Below, piece by piece: positions 57,432 to 64,000 of a DNA stretch of 64,000 nucleotides; position 1 is the stretch's first letter; the number at the start of each line of letters is the position of its first letter. Origin of the DNA: Quercus robur (taxonomy: Eukaryota; Streptophyta; Magnoliopsida; Fagales; Fagaceae); contig NC_065537.1 in the NCBI RefSeq assembly GCF_932294415.1, positions 68,090,290 through 68,154,289 on the forward strand, given 5' to 3'. The notes below the pieces were generated by a model that saw nothing but the letters and a program-made list of their open reading frames with translations, was not told the DNA's origin and made no database searches. The translations under genes were made by a program, and so were the position numbers.

Positions 57432-57812
57432 TAAATTATCTCTCTCTTGTTGTAACTATCGAATTTTTTTTTAAATCATTATTAAATTTTCTTTATGTAA
57501 TTCAAATATTACTACGTTCAACTCGGTTGATTGAGAATTATTTATTCTCTATGTTGTACACTTTTTCGTCATTCAAGAAATGTATAGTTGATTTTGAATT
57601 GAAATAATAAAGTAATGTATACGAGAGGTATGTATAAAAATTACTTAAAAATAGTAATGTATACTAGACTTTTTGGGTAGTTTATTTATTGCTCAAAAAT
57701 GAAAATGAATAGTTGACCCATATCCATGAAGAAATTATTCGATCAATATAATGTATCTCACCTTCCTCTTGTATAAATGTGGATAATAATTATTTTATTC
57801 AATTTTGTTGTG

Positions 57813-57814
<2 letters not shown>

Positions 57815-57860
<46 letters not shown>
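57815..57860. repeat. Poly-T run of about 46
   Basis: An uninterrupted T run immediately to the right of the copy B homology end. It could be the reversed tail of a retroposon, but no body was recognised. Confidence 0.8.
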
Positions 57861-57862
<2 letters not shown>

Positions 57863-59255
57863 GTTTAGATATGGTTTCTATTACATTTATTTAATAGAGT
57901 CTCATTGAGAGCATAATTTAAAACGATTTAAAAAGTGTATAGTTTTATTTATTTTTTTAATTTATTGGATTTAAATTAAAAACCACCTCAAATTTTAGAA
58001 GAACTGTTTTAATAAATGGAATGTGGACATTTGATGTAAACTTGACTCCTAAGAATCAACTTTTATTGTTTACCAAAAAAAAAAAAAAAAAACTTTTATG
58101 ATATGGCTCCAATGTACAGTTTTGTTAACAATTCACGTCATGAGCCACAATGTACGGTTTTGTTAACAATTAATTGTCATCAAATGTTTGACATCCCCCA
58201 ATTTTGTTTGGTAAATACGATTGAATGGTGAGAAATTTGTTATTTGTAAAATTTGTGATTTTTTTAGGTATACATACTTGTTTATATTAAAGGTGTACAT
58301 GGGTCGAGTTTATGTGAATTTCTATTCCACCCATCACATGATCCAAAGATTTTAGTTTCAAAAAGTGCTCATTTATCGTTGACCATTGACTTTTGGACGT
58401 TTGGCTGATTAGTATCTTTTGATGAGTAGTCGAATCTAATCGATTTTAGGGATGTGATGTAGTGGCAATGAGGAGTGGAATTTTGATGTGTGGTAGGATT
58501 TAATTGATTTCAAGGATGTTATGTGGTTGCAATGAGTAGTGAATCTTGAGGAAGAGTGGAGGTTTTTATACACTAATCAAACTTTATGGAGATCTTTAGA
58601 TTTTTGTTCCCATTTTTATAATTGGCATGATCTTCATTCTCCTTATGAGTTTTCCATCAAAATTCAATGTAGGAAATTCAAAACTTGTCTAGATGGGAAT
58701 CTATATCTCTCTCTCTCTATATATATATTAATAAACAAAAGTCAAAGAAAGTTCAATTAGAATTTGAAATTAGAATCTAATTTTGTGCCATGTGTCTAAA
58801 TTTATGTGGAGACCATACCATAATGAACCACTTAAGTTTGTGCCATATGTTCACTTAAGTTTTTTAATCTTAGTGTCAAGTGAGTTAATGAGTGCAAAAT
58901 ACTAAGAATCTAATATTAATGAACTATAAAATTTATAAAAAAAAAAATCACATATACTCAATAAAAATCACCACATGTTCTATCTTATCAAAAAAAGAAA
59001 AAAGAAAAAAAAGATCATAAGTAGTATAAATTTAGGTAAGAATTTTATTATGTGACTAATTACATTTACTTTTTTTAATAAATAATTTGACTAATTATTT
59101 ATATTTTAATGATAAAATTTGTGTTTAATTTTAAATGTATCCATACGTATGCATTACATGCTATTTAAAAATAATAATAATTTGACTAATTATTTATATT
59201 TTTATAATAAAAATTGTGTTTAATTTTAAATGTATCCATGTGTTTGCATGGGTTA
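57861..59255. other. AT-rich spacer
   Basis: No gene seen. An imperfect repeat, caatgtacagttttgttaac and caatgtacggttttgttaac, lies at about 58112 and 58149. A short frame at 58539-58760 matches nothing. Confidence 0.4.
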
Positions 59256-60045
59256 TGTAGGGACGCGTTTTAGGATCCTGGCCCAAGGTATGATTGGATC
59301 CAAGCCCAATAAGCCCAATACAATGACTTTGTAGAGAGTGTGTTGGAAAACTAGGCTTTAATGAACGAGACAACAGTTAGAATGAGATTTAAAAGATAAT
59401 CAAACATAAATGGACTAGAGTTATCTAAGTAAATTTGTCCTCAGCACAATCCAAGGAGGTATGTTCTAGTATATATTGATTGGAAATAGTTACAGATATG
59501 GTTTAAGTTGCTGTAGTGCTTTCTCTTACAAATTTCCGATCTCTACTCCATGGAGAGTCTCTTAAGTTATATAGTTCCCTTTGAACGATCTTGGTCCTAC
59601 ACTTGTTAATCATTTAAGCCATTACTTGAGTGCATGTCCCATTAGACATCTTTTCAAGCTCTCTGTGAGTTGGAGTAGCTAAGACAGCACTGTTCAGGGG
59701 TATTCTCCAAATTAATGCAGCTAGAAAGTTAGTTGCAGAGCATTTAATGCAGTGGTAGCAGCTTTCTTTTAGATATTTCTAAGCTCCCCTCCCTCTAGTA
59801 CGTTCATGATGATCGTCCCTATCACTAAAACTTCTTGAAAGGTCACCTTAAATATTATGATACACATTTGGCTTGTGCTTGGCTTATCCGAGGAGATGTT
59901 CCTCCTCGGCTTGCTCTCTCATATGTAACCTACTCATGGAACTCTGAGCTTAACCCATCCACTACTTTTTATTCGTCCTCGGATCACCCCACGTTCTTGG
60001 CCAAGTCCTAAGGCCCAATATATAATTTGGGCCCTTATCCCTACA
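59256..60045 (+). mobile_element. Solo LTR, tgtaaggacc family, member 4, TSD ggtta
   Basis: The 790-bp element begins tgtagggacgcgttttagg and ends cccttatccctaca. It is flanked by perfect ggtta duplications at 59251-59255 and 60046-60050. No internal region is present. This is the cleanest solo LTR of the family in the window and fixes the family ends used for the others. Confidence 0.85.
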
Positions 60046-60950
60046 GGTTACATGCTAGTGTGTTATAAGAATTCAATCTACCATGTTTTAATTTGCCATT
60101 GACTACCATAGGCTTTGAAACTAGTTAATACTTAAAACTCATTGGGTTTATTTGAGTTAGCGAACATGATAGTTTTTGTGGGTTTATAGACAAATATTCT
60201 TCTTATCTATATCACTAAATATTTGTTTTTAATCAAAATTTAACTGTTAAAATAGCTTTAAGGAGGAAATTCGAATGATACTATCTTAATTTTTAATGAC
60301 CAATTATTTGAGTTTAAGGTTTTTGGATTGGAATTTTAGTCAATCCATTGTTAACCAAAGAAAAATAAAAATCCCTTGAGGTTATGGAAATGCCAAAATC
60401 TCTCTCCTATTTTTATTACAACACTTAGATACATAAAATTCCTATGTTATTTTTCAAGATAGTCAAAGACAAAAAAACAACATTAATAAAAGTAGTAAAA
60501 AGAGACATGTCAATTAAAAAAGTAATAAATAGTATAACTTCAAATAAAATAAAATAGAGAAATAAAATACATGTAACCAACTTTAATTGTCCGGTTAAGA
60601 ATCCATGGTCAATTAAAAAATTTTTAGAACTAAACTTTTGTTGTTGTTGTTCTTGACACTTTAATCCTTTGCAATTTTGATTATTTATATACGTTTATTA
60701 ACAAATTAGTAAAAACAAATCATTTTTAAATTAGATAATTGCACAATATAACTTTATAATATTAATTGTTAATAATTAAATTGGTCATATCATAAAAAAT
60801 TTAAAAATAGAATTAAAAACAATATTAAATAACATTAATTAAGGAACTAAGTGTTGTTTTTTAAAATAAGAAAGAATTTTGAATTTTTTTCACAAATCTT
60901 TTATATATGTAGAAAATAAAACAACAATATTTTTCACAATTTTAAAAATT
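60046..60950. other. AT-rich upstream region of the MAP65 gene
   Basis: No gene seen. Plain AT-rich DNA between the solo LTR and the proximal MAP65 promoter elements. Confidence 0.4.
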
Positions 60951-60963
60951 GGAACGGTCCAAT
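60951..60963 (+). promoter_or_regulatory. MSA-like core with adjacent CCAAT
   Basis: ggaacggtccaat contains AACGG, the core of the M-phase-specific activator element bound by three-repeat MYB proteins, followed by CCAAT. It lies about 420 bp upstream of the MAP65 ATG. The bases flanking the core do not match the full MSA consensus. Confidence 0.35.
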
Positions 60964-61156
60964 CAGTTCAAAATGAAATTAGACTTGAAACTAACTCAGT
61001 CAAGTCATGTTTCTCAAAAAAAAAAAAAAAAAAAACTCAGTCAAGTCATGATATTTTTAAAATCATGATATATTTTTTTAAATATTTATTAATTAATTAA
61101 TTTATTTATGTGAAAGAGTTTATTTAAAAAAAAAAAAAATTCAAAAGTAAGAAAAG

Positions 61157-61168
61157 TTGGCGCCAAAA
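61157..61168 (-). promoter_or_regulatory. E2F-like site upstream of MAP65
   Basis: The minus strand reads ttttggcgccaa, which contains TTTGGCGC and fits the E2F consensus TTTSSCGC. It is about 210 bp upstream of the ATG and about 70 bp upstream of the TATA-like tract. Confidence 0.5.
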
Positions 61169-61237
61169 ACAAAACAAATCAAAAAGCCGTACATTCCCCT
61201 TTCCCAAAGGGAGAATAATAGTAATTAACGCTTACCA

Positions 61238-61249
61238 TATATATATATA
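61238..61249 (+). promoter_or_regulatory. Putative TATA box of MAP65
   Basis: atatatatatat followed by ac. With usual spacing, transcription would start near 61265-61280, downstream of the in-frame ATG at 61251. That supports 61374 as the true start codon. Confidence 0.45.
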
Positions 61250-61323
61250 CATGCCTCTGGGGATTTTCTCTTTACTCGTAACGCTCGCTTCTTCTTCTTC
61301 AGTTCTTCCTCCTAGGGCTTCGC

Positions 61324-61324
61324 A

Positions 61325-61352
<28 letters not shown>
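61324..61352. repeat. (CT)n tract in the MAP65 leader
   Basis: About 14 CT units just upstream of the start codon, a pyrimidine-rich leader common in plant genes. Polymorphic length is likely. Confidence 0.8.
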
Positions 61353-61355
<3 letters not shown>

Positions 61356-61373
61356 GCAAGCTCTTGTGAAAAA

Positions 61374-63522
61374 ATGACCACTATGCCCCCCACTCTCTCT
61401 CCTTCTCGCACCACTTGCGCTTCTCTCCTCCACGAATTGCAGGTTCTCTCTCTCTCTCTCATCGCTTACTGTTCATAGTTACTGTGAGTTTTTCCGTTTA
61501 CGTTGCGTTTGGTTGCTGAGAAAATTGGAACTGAAAGCGAACCGTTTCTTAATTCTTATGTGTGAAAATCTTTTTTTTTGTTTTTTTTTGTTGGTAATGC
61601 TAAGAAAATGAGAAACTTAGTTGAACTAATTGTCAGCGTGATTTCACTTTTTTAGGGTATGAAAATCAGAAATGGAAAAAAAAAAAAAAATAGTTGAACC
61701 GTTTTTTTTATAGTAAAATTTCTAGGTTTTTTCGTTGTTGTTTGGATTCGATTTCTCTGTAATTTTGACTTTTAATTTGACCGAGAATTTTGTACTTAAC
61801 TTTGTTTAATTGCAAAGAATTGGACTTTCTTTTCATTAAAAGTTCAATTATTTTTCTCTTAAAAAAATCAATTCTTTAATGTTCATACCTTGCCTGTACT
61901 AACAAATTCAAGTACAAGGTATGGATGGCAATCAATTTGTGGAGTTGAAATTTGGGGTATCCACAGAATTTCATGAAGGGCACTATTAAGCTAGGATGCA
62001 TGGACAATTCATTTGGGATGCCGTATCTGTGTCGTAATGGTGTACTATCTACTGTATCATGTTATAATTTTTCAAAAATTGCTAGTGTCGCCATATTGTA
62101 CCCGTATTCATGTCCGTGTCCGTGCATCCTAGCTATTAAGTATTAACCACTATAATTGAAACACTGGTGTTATACTTGTTCTTATACTTGTTATGTTCAC
62201 TGAGTGTTATAGTAATTTGCTTTTTGGAAAAAAAAAAAGAATATTCATTTTTGGTGGTTTTGGGGGGTATGGGGTTGGAGTCTAGGAAGTACAGACATTT
62301 CATTTAGGTGCTGTACTGGTGTCGTACATGCTGTCTTGTTATAATTTTACAAAAATTGCTCATATTGCCGTGGTGTACCCATACCTGTGTCCATGTCTAT
62401 GCTTCCTAGGTTGGAGTGTTAGTTAACTAGCTTTAGTAATACAATGAGCTAGATTTGCGCTAATCAGGGTCATTTTGCTTCATGGGTAGTCTTTTACATA
62501 TGTTATTTATTTTATTTTATTTTTTTTGTTGTTGTCATATAGATAATATGGAATGAAATTGGGGAGAGTGACAGTGAAAGGGATAAGATGCTCCTGCAAC
62601 TTGAGCAAGAGTGCCTTGACATTTACCGAAAGAAGGTTGAAAAAACAAGAAAGTACAAGGCTGACTTGCATCAGTCATTGGTTGAGTCTGAAGCCGAAAT
62701 TGCCAATATTGTCTCTGCCCTTGGGGAACATGCCTCCTTTTCACGGGTCTGCTACTTCTTTTACATGATTAATTTCTTGTTGCTCCTAAAGTCCTATTGT
62801 TGTACAGAATATGCATTTCTCTATTGTGTTTTCATTTCCTGACAATGGCCTTACTATTTGCTGCACGTATTCTATATGACCTTTCTATGTATATCTTTGC
62901 CCTATTATACTTATTCTTGCATGTTATTTGTTGAGTTGGTCCTTTTTGAACTGTTTGGAAAGGGAAGGGGCACTCTTAAGGAGCAAATATCTGCCATAAA
63001 ACCAACTTTGGAGGAGTTAAGGTCAAAGAAGCAAGAAAGAATCAAGGAATTTTCAGAAATCCAGTCACAGATTTTTCATATCTGTGCTGAAATATCAGGA
63101 CATGGTCAATCTAACAGTTCTGATCCACAAGTTAATGAACATGATCTCACAGTGAAGAAGTTGGGGGAGCTTAAGTCTCACCTTCAGGAACTTCAGAATG
63201 AAAAGGTACCTTTGATAGTAGTGATTTGGAGTTTAAAGTTGTATCATGAGAGTAATTGAACGTCCCATTTCACTTGTGTTTAGCTCCCCTTTTGTTTAAT
63301 TTGCAGATTTTCCGATTACAAAAGGTCAATAGCCATGTTAATACTGTCCGGGAGCTAGCAGTTGTGATGTCAATTGATTTTTCTAAGACAGTTAATGAAG
63401 TGCACCCAAGTTTGAGTGATACCTCAGGTCATCAATCAAAGAACATCAGCAATGATACCCTTGCTAGATTAACGGGTGTGATCCACTCACTAAAGCAGGA
63501 GAAACAACAAAGGCTACAAAAG
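61374..63522 (+). CDS. MAP65-family microtubule-associated protein, 5' part (exons 1-4)
   Basis: Exons 61374-61442, 62543-62746, 62963-63205 and 63307-63522 encode 244 residues, all joined in phase 0 with GT-AG introns. The gene continues past the right edge. The product belongs to the MAP65/Ase1/PRC1 family, which cross-links antiparallel microtubules in interphase arrays, spindle and phragmoplast. Family marks are TCASLLHELQ at the N-terminus, IIWNEIGESDSERDKMLLQL, EQECLDIYRKKVEKTRKYKA, TLKEQISAIKPTLEEL and SNDTLARLTGVIHSLKQEK. The region is mostly coiled-coil dimerisation rod; the C-terminal microtubule-binding part is not in the window. It looks closest to the MAP65-5/-6/-7 type, but I cannot fix the subgroup. 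An in-frame ATG at 61251 was rejected as the start. A CT tract lies in the leader. Confidence 0.9.
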
Positions 63523-64000
63523 GTGACCTAACAATGGATCTCACTCTCTGTGTCTATCTATCAATATATGTGTGAGTGAGTGTAATTTGTGCATGTATAT
63601 ATGTGGGTGCTTCCATGTGTGAATGTGCTTATGTTTATTGTGTGTGAAGCGAGCATATAAATTTGATCTAGTTGTATTTGGTATATAACATTTAGGCATT
63701 TTTTAATGCAGTTCATGTTTGTAAGAGATTGGGTAAGGAAGAGATGTTAATAATGGGTCTTAGTGAAAAGAGATATTATTTCCTAGCAAGAAGCAGCCAA
63801 CAGTTTTGAACCAAATGACATCTCCTTCACCTATAAACAAGGGGTGAGATGTGAAGGGTTGAGGTCATAGCTTCAGTGAGTTGTGCTTACGTATCAAGAA
63901 AAACAAAATGTATCATTTTTTTTTTGGGGGGGGGGGGGGGGGGGTTGAGGGGGTGGTGTTGACATGGGAAATGCCAACGAGGTTTGAAATCCCTTTCCCT
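63523..64000 (+). other. MAP65 intron 4, open at the right edge
   Basis: Starts with gtgacc after the exon-4 end. No further MAP65 exon was recognised before the edge. Contains an alternating gt/at-rich stretch and a G run of about 18 at 63927-63944. Confidence 0.6.

Larger units (their letters stand above)
46700..57810. repeat. P450 promoter/exon 1 duplication, copy B
   Basis: Same order and orientation as 36227-40818, with later insertions: a SINE (47875-48051) within further copy-B-specific DNA at about 47765-48715, a SINE (49773-49889), a 155-bp retroposon (49986-50140), a short T-run insertion (about 50264-50282), replaced sequence at about 50985-51260 and the Copia element (51410-57431). 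At the left junction copy A reads ccaaagctatttatatttg and copy B reads ccaaggctaattatatttg, so microhomology is possible. Homology to copy A stops at caattttgtt (57800-57809), where copy A is cut by the LTR. Confidence 0.9.

Noticed and set aside
61251-61373. In-frame upstream ATG extending MAP65 by 41 residues
   Set aside because: It lies immediately after the TATA-like tract, before the expected transcription start. The extension is mostly a Ser/Leu translation of the CT tract, and MAP65 relatives begin close to TCASLLHELQ.
1-64000. CRISPR arrays, bacterial operons, phage genes, tRNA or rRNA genes
   Set aside because: No regularly spaced repeats with unique spacers, no prokaryotic gene layout and no rRNA sequence. 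tRNA-like stretches are all A/B-box SINEs with tails and TSDs.

Overview
The window reads as nuclear DNA of a dicot, probably a woody one. It is AT-rich, has GT-AG introns, carries two plant-type host genes (a seven-exon cytochrome P450 and the 5' end of a MAP65 microtubule-bundling protein), and is mostly filled with plant retroelements and small DNA elements. Several repeat families look like those I associate with Fagaceae (oak, chestnut, beech), but that is an impression and not a demonstration. No prokaryotic, viral or organellar gene cluster was seen.

Layout. 1-12.9 kb: two copies of a block of about 5 kb (1-4789 and 6818-12913), each holding a decayed DC1 (Cys/His-rich zinc-binding) gene and several reversed SINEs. 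13.4-16.4 kb: a minus-strand LINE split by an LTR insertion (14305-15188, TSD cacac). 16.5-16.9 kb: a minus-strand F-box/DUF295 fragment. 19.2-20.0 kb: a solo LTR. 20.5-21.2 kb: two MITEs. 21.25-23.8 kb: two LINE fragments in opposite orientation. 27.7-37.0 kb: an apparently intact P450 gene on the minus strand. All six introns have GT-AG borders and consistent phases, and the predicted protein is 576 aa with the ExxR and heme-Cys motifs in place.

36.2-57.8 kb is the most structured part. The P450 promoter, exon 1 and upstream DNA (copy A, 36227-40818) recur at 46700-57810 (copy B). Between them lie one LTR and the gag-like body of a retroelement (40819-46700). That body is interrupted by a hAT-type element (44138-46337), which itself carries a second member of the same family (44979-46186), each with 8-bp target duplications. 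Copy B has an open exon-1 frame and splice donor but no following exons. It has collected a nearly full-length Copia element (51410-57431, TSD taaat) and three short retroposons whose empty sites are preserved in copy A. 59.3-60.0 kb: another solo LTR with a perfect TSD (ggtta). 60.9-64.0 kb: promoter and first four coding exons of a MAP65 gene, running off the right edge.

Only the P450 and the MAP65 gene look functional; they are unrelated in role and no operon-like logic applies. I did not find an undescribed biological system. The parts most worth following up are the second P450 promoter/exon-1 copy upstream of the intact gene, the self-nested hAT elements, and the E2F-like and MSA-like sites in front of the MAP65 gene.
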